A stretch of DNA of 5,072 nt, taken from assembly GCA_026982275.1 (NCBI GenBank), contig JALSHK010000076.1:1-5072 (forward strand). Direction: 5' to 3'. Shown one piece after another: positions 1-5,072 of the stretch. The stretch is from Paracoccaceae bacterium (GTDB lineage: Bacteria; Pseudomonadota; Alphaproteobacteria; Rhodobacterales; Rhodobacteraceae). The notes beneath the pieces are model-generated. The model saw only the letters and a list, made by a program, of their open reading frames with translations, was not told the origin of the DNA and ran no database searches. A program made the position numbers and the translations under genes. Position 1 is the first letter of the stretch. Each line of letters starts with the position of its first letter.

Positions 1-1
1 A

Positions 2-118
2 AGCTTTGCCGATCTTGATATCCTCGAATTAGAGGCCTATGAGCGCGAGATCGACGAAGGGCCGGGCCATTCGGGCATGTCGGCGCTGGTGGATCTGATC
101 GCGCAGAAGCCGGCCTAG
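2..118 (+). CDS. C-terminal end of an unidentified protein (5' end outside window)
   Basis: An open frame enters from the left edge and reads 38 codons to a TAG stop at 116-118. The tail is acidic and then hydrophobic. It contains DLDILELEAYEREIDEGPG followed by a short helix-like stretch (SALVDLIAQKPA). Codon use is G/C-ending and resembles the genes downstream, which supports real coding sequence rather than a chance open frame. I do not recognise the family from this fragment and assign no function. The gene converges on the asparaginase gene: the two stops share the four bases 115-118 (CTAG), so there is no intergenic terminator between them. Reading of the frame is direct; that it is a gene is an inference from codon use and the tight fit to its neighbour. 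Confidence 0.6.
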   Translation, partial: SFADLDILELEAYEREIDEGPGHSGMSALVDLIAQKPA

Positions 119-1125
119 AGCGGCGCGCCATCGGCATAGATCTCGCGACAGACCGAGAATTCGCCCGCCTTGATGCCGCGCCGGTTGATTTCTGGCCGAT
201 GCAGCAGGGCCGCCACGCGCGGATCCGCCGCCTCTACCACCCCGAGGCGCACCATAAGCGCGGCCATCACCGCTTCGGAAGCGCGGGTGCCGCCATCCTC
301 GATTTTGAGCGCAATCCCGATGCCGCGCTGTGGCAGAATCGCCACAAACACCCCTTCCGCACCGGTTTTTACCGCCGCTTTCCCGTTTGCCGCCGCCATC
401 AGGGCCGAGCAGGCGCGGGTCTCGCCCGCCACCAGCAGCGGATGCGCCATCATGGCATTTACCAGCGCCGTTGCGGCTTGGGCGCGGGTGCGGCCCAGCG
501 ATTCCGGCGCGGCCATTTTTGCCATGGCGCGGGCAAGATGGCCAATTTGGCAGGTGAAATTCGGGGCCGAGCAGCCATCGATCCCGTAGCCATTCGAGGG
601 TGCGCCGGTCATCTCCTCAAAGGCGGCTTTTACCGCTTGCTGCACAGGGTGATCCAGCTCGATATATTCCGGCCCGCCGCCCAGATGCCGATTCAGGGTC
701 AGAAATCCGCTATGCTTGCCCGAGCAATTATTATGCAACTGGCAGGGGCTTTCGAAATTCTCGCGCAGGGTGGCGCGGGCGGGGCGATCTGCCGGAATTT
801 GCGGCCCGCAGCGCAGATCGTTTTCGGCCATTCCCAGTCCGCTCAGCCAGCTTCTGGCAAGGCTTGTGTGCATATCCGCTCCTTGATGGCTGGCGCAGGA
901 AAGCGCCAGATGAGTGGTTCCCAACCCTGCCGCCCTGGCAGCGCCGCTTTCGATCAAGGGCAGGGCTTGCAGCATCTTGCACGAGGAGCGCGGAAAGATT
1001 TCAAGCTCTGGCCGCCCCCATTGGGCCATCACCCCTGCCGCATCACAAACCACCACATGACCGCGATGCGAGGACTCCAGAATGCCGTTCCTGTGTAGCT
1101 CTACCAGTTTTGCTGCGCTTGTCAT
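115..1125 (-). CDS. L-asparaginase, Rhizobium-type (Asparaginase_II family, PF06089-like)
   Basis: This 336-residue protein should hydrolyse L-asparagine to L-aspartate and ammonia. It has no signal peptide, so it is probably cytoplasmic. It resembles the Rhizobium etli ReAV/AnsA class, which is unrelated to E. coli AnsA/AnsB. Numbering from the ATG at 1125, the SxxK motif is S47-S-C-K50, and S79 lies in LSCASHQG. C134 and K137 in NNCSGKH and C185 in GIDGCSAPN match the metal-site residues. K253 in KTGAEG fits the second conserved lysine. As I recall, the ReAV equivalents are Ser48/Lys51/Ser80, Cys135/Lys138/Cys189 and Lys263. Full family length is about 330-340 residues, so the gene looks intact. 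The frame extends 19 codons upstream to a TTG at 1182, but that start has no ribosome binding site. The ATG has GAGGA 10 bases upstream and fits the family's usual N-terminus (VELHRNG..ESSHRGH). The gene is divergent from the IalB operon and is transcribed alone within the window. Confidence 0.93.
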   Translation of the reverse strand: MTSAAKLVELHRNGILESSHRGHVVVCDAAGVMAQWGRPELEIFPRSSCKMLQALPLIESGAARAAGLGTTHLALSCASHQGADMHTSLARSWLSGLGMAENDLRCGPQIPADRPARATLRENFESPCQLHNNCSGKHSGFLTLNRHLGGGPEYIELDHPVQQAVKAAFEEMTGAPSNGYGIDGCSAPNFTCQIGHLARAMAKMAAPESLGRTRAQAATALVNAMMAHPLLVAGETRACSALMAAANGKAAVKTGAEGVFVAILPQRGIGIALKIEDGGTRASEAVMAALMVRLGVVEAADPRVAALLHRPEINRRGIKAGEFSVCREIYADGAPL

Positions 1126-1135
1126 GGGTTCGAAT

Positions 1136-1140
1136 TCCTC
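1136..1140 (-). promoter_or_regulatory. Ribosome binding site of the asparaginase gene (decides the start)
   Basis: On the minus strand GAGGA lies 10 bases before the ATG at 1125-1123. The spacer is slightly long but acceptable. The upstream in-frame TTG at 1182 has no purine-rich match in front of it, so this site favours the shorter 336-residue protein. Confidence 0.6.
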
Positions 1141-1299
1141 GAAAATAGGCAATTTCACGCTCGAAATGCCGAAATAGTGCAAATTTTAGCTGGCTTTCGG
1201 GGCCGGTTTCTATTTACATTACGGCCAGAAACAAGAAGAACACAAGCCGCTCGCAAAACCTTGGGAAAACAAGGGCAAGGCGGTGCCATCGGATTGAGC

Positions 1300-1304
1300 A
1301 GGAG
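1300..1304 (+). promoter_or_regulatory. Ribosome binding site of the first IalB-family gene (decides the start)
   Basis: AGGAG lies 7 bases before the ATG at 1312, which is ideal spacing. The protein from that ATG begins directly with a signal peptide. The upstream in-frame ATG at 1177 would instead put 45 mostly basic residues in front of the signal peptide. Confidence 0.75.
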
Positions 1305-1311
1305 CCCGATA

Positions 1312-1836
1312 ATGTTTAAGAAAATAGTTTTATCCGCGACATTGGCCTTGGCCGGTTTGCCTTTGGCCGCGCAAGAGCTGGCTATGGTGGATTCCGAAAC
1401 CGACTGGAGCGTTTATGTGGCTGATAGCCCCAAGGAATGCTTCATCATTTCCAAGCCCACCAATTGGTCGGCACAGCGCGATGGACAGGCCGTTACCGTG
1501 CGCCGGGGCGATATCCGGTTTTACATTTCGATCATCCCGAGCGAGCAGATCACCAACGAGCCGGCCTTTTTGGCGGGCTATCCGCTAAAACAGGATGTGC
1601 CGCTGGAGGTCAAAATCAGCGATACCACGATTTCGCTATATCCGAATGCCGAAATCAATCGCGAATATGCCTGGCCCCGCCCCGAGGATGACGGGGCGCT
1701 GGTGGCGGCCATGCGCGGCGGGGCCGAAGCCATTGTGGTTGGACAATCCGCACGCGGCACAATCACCACCGATACCTTTTCGCTGATCGGCTTTACCGCG
1801 GCTTTTGAAAAGGCCAAAGAGTTGTGCGCCCCTTAA
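1312..1836 (+). CDS. Exported IalB-family protein, copy 1 (invasion associated locus B-like, PF06776-like)
   Basis: This 174-residue protein is probably periplasmic or secreted. A Sec signal peptide is clear: MFKK, then a hydrophobic stretch to about residue 20 and a likely cut at LAA-QE. The mature part has the IalB-family layout. An aromatic-rich start (DWSVYV, from 31) leads to a first cysteine in PKEC (C43), then RGDIRFYISI (65-74), AAMRGGAEA (132-140) and GQSARG (144-149). It ends with DTFSLIGFTAAFEKA and a final cysteine (C172). C43 and C172 are the only mature cysteines and are shared with the next gene, so a disulfide is likely. The family is named for Bartonella IalB, linked to erythrocyte invasion, but it is common in free-living alphaproteobacteria, where its role is unclear. 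The name should not be read as a virulence claim. The start is set by AGGAG at 1300-1304. It is followed after 22 bases by its paralogue. Confidence 0.85.
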   Translation: MFKKIVLSATLALAGLPLAAQELAMVDSETDWSVYVADSPKECFIISKPTNWSAQRDGQAVTVRRGDIRFYISIIPSEQITNEPAFLAGYPLKQDVPLEVKISDTTISLYPNAEINREYAWPRPEDDGALVAAMRGGAEAIVVGQSARGTITTDTFSLIGFTAAFEKAKELCAP

Positions 1837-1858
1837 CCTCCCTGATCAAGGATCCGAT

Positions 1859-2386
1859 ATGCACGGTAAAATAACGGTTGCTGCCCTGATAGCCATTGCA
1901 GGAATCGTATCTGGCGTGCAGGCTCAGAGCACAAGCGCCTCCGGGACGTTTCGGGACTGGAGCTATTTTGTCATCGCCGAGCCAAAGGAATGCCTGGCGG
2001 TAAGCGCCCCTCGCAGCTGGAGCGTCACGCAGGATGGCGAGACCGTAACCGCACAGCGCGGTGATATCCGTTTTTATATCTCCATCCAGCCCGGAGATGG
2101 CGGGGCTGGCGTGCCATCCTTCGGTGCGGGCTATCCGCTTGCCCAAAGCGCGCGGGTCGAGATGAAAATAGACGGCACCACGTTTTATCTGCTGCCCAAT
2201 GCCGATACCAATGCCGAGTTCGCATGGGCGCAGCCCGAGGATGACAGCGGCATCATAGCCGCCATGCGCGGCGGGGCCGAGGCCACTGTGATCGGCCAAT
2301 CGGCGCGCGGCAAGGTCACCACCGATAATTTTTCGCTTTTCGGTTTTACCGCCGCCTATGAAAAAGCACAGGAATTGTGCCAATAG
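1859..2386 (+). CDS. Exported IalB-family protein, copy 2 (paralogue of the preceding gene)
   Basis: This 175-residue protein has a Sec signal peptide (MHGK, hydrophobic to about residue 20, likely cut at VQA-QS) and the same mature layout as its upstream neighbour. The only mature cysteines are C45 in PKEC and C174 at the second-last position, giving the same predicted disulfide. Blocks RGDIRFYISI, GYPL, PEDD, AAMRGGAEA, GQSARG, FSL and GFTAA are shared. A hand alignment from the DWS motif to the last cysteine needs no gaps and gives about 85 identities in 143 positions. The signal peptides and the segment after RFYISI are the most divergent. AAGGA at 1848-1852 sits 6 bases before the ATG at 1859. 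That supports this start over an in-frame upstream ATG at 1805, which lies inside the previous gene. The 22-base gap implies one transcript ending at the hairpin at 2426-2458. Molecular function is unknown. Confidence 0.85.
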   Translation: MHGKITVAALIAIAGIVSGVQAQSTSASGTFRDWSYFVIAEPKECLAVSAPRSWSVTQDGETVTAQRGDIRFYISIQPGDGGAGVPSFGAGYPLAQSARVEMKIDGTTFYLLPNADTNAEFAWAQPEDDSGIIAAMRGGAEATVIGQSARGKVTTDNFSLFGFTAAYEKAQELCQ

Positions 2387-2391
2387 CGCCT

Positions 2392-2421
2392 CTGGCAAAT
2401 CCTGAATAATTTCGCTACACT
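2392..2421 (+). promoter_or_regulatory. Candidate promoter for rlmN
   Basis: CTGGCA (2392-2397) and TACACT (2416-2421) are separated by 18 bases. Each matches four of six bases of the sigma-70 consensus. It is the best pair I can see in the 83-base gap before rlmN. A transcript would start near 2427-2429, just inside the left arm of the hairpin that follows. This is a weak pattern match and an inference only. Confidence 0.3.
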
Positions 2422-2425
2422 ATGG

Positions 2426-2458
2426 CGCTCTCTGCCTTTGCGGAGGGCGTTTTGATTT
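2426..2458 (+). terminator. Rho-independent terminator of the IalB operon
   Basis: A ten-pair stem joins CGCTCTCTGC (2426-2435) to GCGGAGGGCG (2440-2449). Eight pairs are Watson-Crick and two are G-U, the loop is CTTT, and TTTTGATTT follows at 2450-2458. It lies 40 bases after the stop of the second IalB-family gene. The T-tract ends directly at the rlmN ribosome binding site (GAGGA, 2459-2463). There is no A-tract on the left side, so it should work only on the plus strand. Confidence 0.8.
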
Positions 2459-2469
2459 GAGGATCCGCC

Positions 2470-3630
2470 ATGTCTGCGCTTACCCCCGAAACCCGCGTGC
2501 TGCCGCGCATCGAGCCACCCGCCGAGCGGCTTTCGCTATTGGGCCTGACCCGCGAAGCCATGCGCGAAGCGCTGATCCATATCGGCACCCCCGAGCGGCA
2601 GGCCAAAATGCGCACCAGCCAGCTCTGGAGCTGGATCTATCAAAAAGGCGCGCAGGATTTCGGGGCGATGACCAACCTCGCCAAGGATTTCAGGGCCGAG
2701 CTGGAAGCGCATTTTACCGTGGCCCGCCCCGAGATCACCACCAGGCAGATCAGCAAGGACGGCACCCGCAAATACCTGCTGCGCATTGCGGGGGGGCATG
2801 AGGTCGAGGCGGTGTATATCCCCGATGAAAATCGCGGCACGCTGTGTATTTCCTCGCAGGTGGGCTGCACGCTGAATTGCAGCTTTTGCCATACCGGCAC
2901 GCAAAAGCTGGTGCGCAATCTGAGCGCGGGCGAAATCGTGGCGCAGGTGATGGTGGCGCGCGATGATCTGGAGGAATGGCCCGAGGATGGCCCGCCCCGC
3001 GAGGGCCGCCGCCGCATTACCAATGTGGTGCTGATGGGCATGGGCGAGCCGCTTTACAACTTTGAAAACGTGCGCGATGCGATGAATATCGTGATGGATA
3101 ACGAGGGCATTTCGATCTCGCGCCGCCGCATCACCCTTAGCACCTCGGGCGTGGTCCCCGAGATTGTGCGCGCGGGCGAAGAGATCGGCTGCCTTCTGGC
3201 GATCAGCTTTCACGCCACCACAAACGAGGTGCGCGATACCTTGGTGCCGATCAACAAAAAATGGAACATCGAAACGCTGCTGGAGACGCTCAAAGCCTAT
3301 CCGCGCCTTTCCAATTCCGAGCGCATCACCTTTGAATATGTGATGCTGAAAGACGTGAATGACAGCGACGAGGATGCCCGCCGCTTGGTGCGGCTGATCT
3401 CGGGCATTCCCGCCAAGATCAATCTTATTCCGTTTAATCCATGGCCGGGCAGCCCTTATGTGCGCTCCAGCTGGGGCCGGATCGAGGCATTTGCCGAGAT
3501 CGTAAACGAGGCGGGCTATGCCAGCCCCGTGCGCACGCCGCGCGGCGAAGATATCATGGCGGCTTGCGGCCAGCTCAAATCCGCCAGTGAAAAACAGCGC
3601 AAAAGCGCCAGAAAGGGAGCCACAGCATGA
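2470..3630 (+). CDS. rlmN: RlmN, dual-specificity 23S rRNA A2503 / tRNA A37 adenine-C2 methyltransferase (radical SAM)
   Basis: This 386-residue cytoplasmic enzyme methylates C2 of A2503 in 23S rRNA, and of A37 in some tRNAs, using two S-adenosylmethionines and a 4Fe-4S cluster. The cluster motif CxxxCxxC is C133, C137 and C140. The two catalytic cysteines are visible: C126 in TLCISSQ and C366 in DIMAACGQL, the methyl-carrying cysteine. They match C118 and C355 of E. coli RlmN. E113 in VEAVYIP matches E. coli E105. LMGMGEPLYN (188-197) is the SAM-binding GEP motif, and RTPRGEDI (355-362) is the family C-terminal signature. An N-terminal accessory domain (about 20-105) and a short basic tail after 370 complete a full-length protein. 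Retention of C366 marks it as a housekeeping RlmN, although C366 alone does not separate it from the related resistance enzyme Cfr; family signatures favour RlmN. The start has GAGGA at 2459-2463, 6 bases upstream. The stop overlaps the next start as ATGA. Confidence 0.97.
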   Translation: MSALTPETRVLPRIEPPAERLSLLGLTREAMREALIHIGTPERQAKMRTSQLWSWIYQKGAQDFGAMTNLAKDFRAELEAHFTVARPEITTRQISKDGTRKYLLRIAGGHEVEAVYIPDENRGTLCISSQVGCTLNCSFCHTGTQKLVRNLSAGEIVAQVMVARDDLEEWPEDGPPREGRRRITNVVLMGMGEPLYNFENVRDAMNIVMDNEGISISRRRITLSTSGVVPEIVRAGEEIGCLLAISFHATTNEVRDTLVPINKKWNIETLLETLKAYPRLSNSERITFEYVMLKDVNDSDEDARRLVRLISGIPAKINLIPFNPWPGSPYVRSSWGRIEAFAEIVNEAGYASPVRTPRGEDIMAACGQLKSASEKQRKSARKGATA

Positions 3631-4454
3631 AGCTATTCAGATTCGGAGAGAACGGCGCGGAAAAAGCCGGTATGATGGCCCCCGATGGCAGCCTGCGCGA
3701 TGCTTCGGCCCATGTGGCGGATATTTCGGTGGCGGCCCTCGGGGCTTTGGCGGCGCTGGACCCATTGTCTCTGCCTTTGGTGCCTGAGGGCGCGCGCCTC
3801 GGGGCCTGCTTGGCAGGCGCGCCGAATTTCTATTGCATCGGGCTGAATTATAGCAAGCACGCCGCCGAATTCGATGCGCCTGCCCCCGAAGCGCCGATCC
3901 TGTTTTCCAAGGCGACCTCGAGCTTTGCCGGCCCGCAAGATGATTTGCACCTGCCCCCCGAGGCCAAAAAGACCGATTGGGAGGTCGAGTTGGGCGTGGT
4001 GATTGGCCGCGAGGCTTATCGGGTGTCAGAAGCGGAGGCGCTGGGCTTTGTCGCCGGTTATTGCCTTGTGAACGATATATCCGAGCGCGCCTTTCAGCTG
4101 GAGGGGGGCGGGCAGTGGATCCGCGGGAAATCCCTGCCGGGTTTTGGGCCGATCGGGCCGTATTTTGTAACCGCCGACGAGGTGCCGGACCCGCAGGATC
4201 TGGATATCTGGCTGAAGGTGAATGGCGAGATCATGCAGCAAAGCCACACCTCGGATATGATTTTCAGCGTGGCGGAAATTGTGGCGGATATGTCAAAATA
4301 CATGCGTTTGCAGGTGGGCGATATCATCACCACCGGCACGCCGGGCGGGGTGGGCATGGGGCAAAAGCCGCAGCGGTTTTTGCAAAATGGCGATGTGATG
4401 ACCCTCGGGATTGCAGGCTTGGGCGAGCAGCGCACCAGAGTGATGCATGGCTGA
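3627..4454 (+). CDS. Fumarylacetoacetate hydrolase (FAH) family protein
   Basis: This 275-residue cytoplasmic enzyme has the FAH fold: a small N-terminal domain (about 1-65) and the catalytic domain from about 66. Metal-ligand positions are E119 and E121 in DWEVELG and D150 in VNDISER. H78 in GLNYSKHAAE, K95 in FSKAT, K168 in GKSLPGFGPIGP and the loop TTGTPGGVGMG (235-245) are other conserved catalytic-domain motifs. Members with this layout cleave or decarboxylate 2-oxo or acylpyruvate-type substrates. They include acylpyruvate hydrolase/oxaloacetate decarboxylase (FAHD1-like), and many are auto-annotated as ureidoglycolate lyase. The sequence cannot decide the substrate, and no neighbouring catabolic gene points to one. 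It begins at the ATGA overlap with rlmN, with GGGAG at 3615-3619 placed 7 bases upstream. It overlaps the flavoprotein start by 8 bases, so its expression is probably coupled to both. Confidence 0.92.
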   Translation: MKLFRFGENGAEKAGMMAPDGSLRDASAHVADISVAALGALAALDPLSLPLVPEGARLGACLAGAPNFYCIGLNYSKHAAEFDAPAPEAPILFSKATSSFAGPQDDLHLPPEAKKTDWEVELGVVIGREAYRVSEAEALGFVAGYCLVNDISERAFQLEGGGQWIRGKSLPGFGPIGPYFVTADEVPDPQDLDIWLKVNGEIMQQSHTSDMIFSVAEIVADMSKYMRLQVGDIITTGTPGGVGMGQKPQRFLQNGDVMTLGIAGLGEQRTRVMHG

Positions 4455-5072
4455 TGCCTTGGTGATCGGCGGCGGCCCTGCGGGGCTGATGGCGGCTGAA
4501 ATGCTGGCGGATGCAGGGCATTCGGTGCGGGTGGCCGAGGCCAGGCCCACTATGGGGCGCAAGCTGTTAATGGCGGGGAAATCCGGCCTGAACCTGACCA
4601 AAAACGAAGAATACGGGCCGTTTATGTCGGTATTTGGCAAGGCGCGCAGCTGGATGGTGCCGATGCTGGAGGCCTTTAACCCCAGCGAGGTGCAGGATTG
4701 GGCCGAGGCGCTGGGGCAAAAGGTGTTTACCGGCTCTAGCGGGCGGGTATTTCCCGAAAGCATGAAGGCCTCGCCGCTGCTGCGCGCGTGGCTGAAGCGG
4801 CTGGCGGAAAAAGGCGTGCGCTTTGAAACCCGCTGGCGCTGGCTGGGCTTTGAGGATGGCGCGGCGATGTTTGAAACCCCGGGCGGGCGGCAGGAGGTGC
4901 GGGCCAAGGCAACGGTGCTGGCGCTGGGCGGCGCAAGCTGGGCGCGGCTTGGCTCGGATGGGGCATGGGCGGAAATTCTGGCGAAATCCGGCGTGGAGCT
5001 GGCGCCGTTCAAGCCTGCCAATATGGGCTTTATTGTGGAATGGTCCAGGCATATGGAGCCGCATTTCGGCGC
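4447..5072 (+). CDS. HI0933/YhiN-type FAD-dependent flavoprotein (TIGR03862-like), 3' end outside window
   Basis: An ATG at 4447 opens a frame that stays open to the right edge (208 complete codons), about half of the roughly 400 residues usual for the family. It starts with a Rossmann FAD-binding strand: LVIGGGPAGLMAAE (5-18), with the GGGPAG glycine motif at 8-13 and E31 at the end of the second strand for the ribose. GRKLLMAGKSGLNLT (37-51) is the family signature after the dinucleotide-binding part. In YhiN/BaiN relatives it reads like GRCNLT and contains a cysteine; here that position is leucine, and the visible part has no cysteine at all. RVFPESMKASPLLRAWL and LALGGASWARLGSDG are further signatures of the alphaproteobacterial subfamily. 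The start overlaps the FAH-family stop by 8 bases and has only a weak upstream purine match, so translation is probably coupled. Relatives include E. coli YhiN, reported (from memory) as rRNA dihydrouridine synthase RdsA, and BaiN of bile-acid reduction. The exact substrate here is unknown. Confidence 0.88.
   Translation, partial: MADALVIGGGPAGLMAAEMLADAGHSVRVAEARPTMGRKLLMAGKSGLNLTKNEEYGPFMSVFGKARSWMVPMLEAFNPSEVQDWAEALGQKVFTGSSGRVFPESMKASPLLRAWLKRLAEKGVRFETRWRWLGFEDGAAMFETPGGRQEVRAKATVLALGGASWARLGSDGAWAEILAKSGVELAPFKPANMGFIVEWSRHMEPHFG

Larger units (their letters stand above)
1126..1311. promoter_or_regulatory. Divergent intergenic region between asparaginase and IalB operon
   Basis: This 186-base stretch is richer in A/T than its flanks and should hold the start signals of both divergent units; that is an inference from gene orientation. 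Only weak matches are visible. On the minus strand TAAAAT (1188-1183) fits a -10 box at five of six positions but has no clear -35. On the plus strand TACATT (1215-1220) fits at four of six, with CTGGCT (1190-1195) a poor -35 at 19 bases. A perfect 6-base inverted repeat, GTTTCT (1206-1211) and AGAAAC (1227-1232) with a 15-base spacer, lies between these candidates and could be an operator. A long open frame from 1177 runs through the region into the first IalB gene, but its first 45 codons do not look like protein. Confidence 0.35.

Noticed and set aside
199..1098. Long plus-strand open frame (299 codons) opposite the asparaginase gene, with other overlapping plus-strand frames at 170-589 and 600-1148.
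   Set aside because: The minus-strand frame carries all the asparaginase motifs. The plus-strand translations are rich in Arg, Ala, Gly and His with no recognisable domain, as expected for shadows in GC-rich DNA.
1177..1311. An N-terminal extension of 45 residues on the first IalB-family protein from the ATG at 1177.
   Set aside because: The signal peptide and the AGGAG site both point to the ATG at 1312. The extension is basic, has no ribosome binding site and runs through the promoter region.
1793..2398. Minus-strand open frame of 201 codons opposite the second IalB-family gene.
   Set aside because: The plus-strand product is conserved with its upstream paralogue at protein level. The antisense frame has no recognisable motif and simply mirrors it.
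1849..2467. Identical AGGATCCG at the same distance (10 bases) before the second IalB-family gene (1849-1856) and rlmN (2460-2467), considered as a shared regulatory site.
   Set aside because: Half of it is the Shine-Dalgarno core, leaving only four extra matching bases. The first IalB-family gene lacks it, so chance is the simpler explanation.
2536..3213. Minus-strand open frame of 225 codons opposite rlmN.
   Set aside because: It is a shadow of a clear radical SAM gene; the translation is His/Ala/Arg-rich low-information sequence without a domain.
3789..3823. GC-rich hairpin (GCCTGC, 3-base loop, GCAGGC, with flanking GGCGCGCC) considered as a terminator or regulatory element.
   Set aside because: It lies inside the FAH-family coding frame, has no T-tract, and is explained by Gly/Ala/Cys codons in GC-rich sequence.
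4293..5021. Minus-strand open frames (4293-5021 and 4567-5064) opposite the right-edge flavoprotein.
   Set aside because: The plus strand carries FAD-binding and family motifs in an unbroken frame from 4447 to the edge. The minus-strand frames are compositional shadows.

Overview
The window looks like ordinary chromosome of an alphaproteobacterium, most likely a member of the Rhodobacterales/Rhodobacteraceae. The evidence is the GC-rich coding sequence with G/C-ending codons, a tandem pair of secreted IalB-family proteins, an Asparaginase_II-family (PF06089-type) asparaginase, and an alphaproteobacterial HI0933-type flavoprotein next to rlmN. Taxonomy is inferred from gene content only. I see no mobile element, tRNA, rRNA, CRISPR array or sign of recent transfer.

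Layout. (1) Bases 2-118, + strand: the last 38 codons of an unidentified gene. (2) 115-1125, - strand: an L-asparaginase, convergent with the first gene. The two TAG stops share the palindrome CTAG. (3) 1126-1311: a 186-base divergent intergenic region that should hold the promoters for the asparaginase and the next operon. (4) 1312-2386, + strand: two paralogous exported IalB-family proteins 22 bases apart, about 59% identical by hand count, followed by a convincing hairpin terminator at 2426-2458. (5) 2470-5072, + strand: a tightly coupled run of three genes. These are rlmN (23S rRNA/tRNA adenine-C2 methyltransferase), a fumarylacetoacetate-hydrolase-family enzyme, and an FAD-dependent HI0933/YhiN-type flavoprotein that runs off the right edge. 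Their junctions overlap by 4 and 8 bases, so they are very probably one transcription unit with translational coupling.

How the genes fit together. The asparaginase releases ammonia and aspartate from asparagine in the cytoplasm. The IalB-like pair acts in the periplasm or outside the cell, role unknown. RlmN modifies A2503 near the ribosomal peptidyl transferase centre. The partial flavoprotein belongs to the broad family that includes E. coli YhiN, which as I recall has been reported as an rRNA dihydrouridine synthase (RdsA). The coupling could therefore mean two rRNA-modifying enzymes in one operon, which is the most testable idea here. I found no clearly novel multi-gene system. The other points of interest are the duplicated IalB genes and the terminator hairpin placed directly against the rlmN ribosome binding site.
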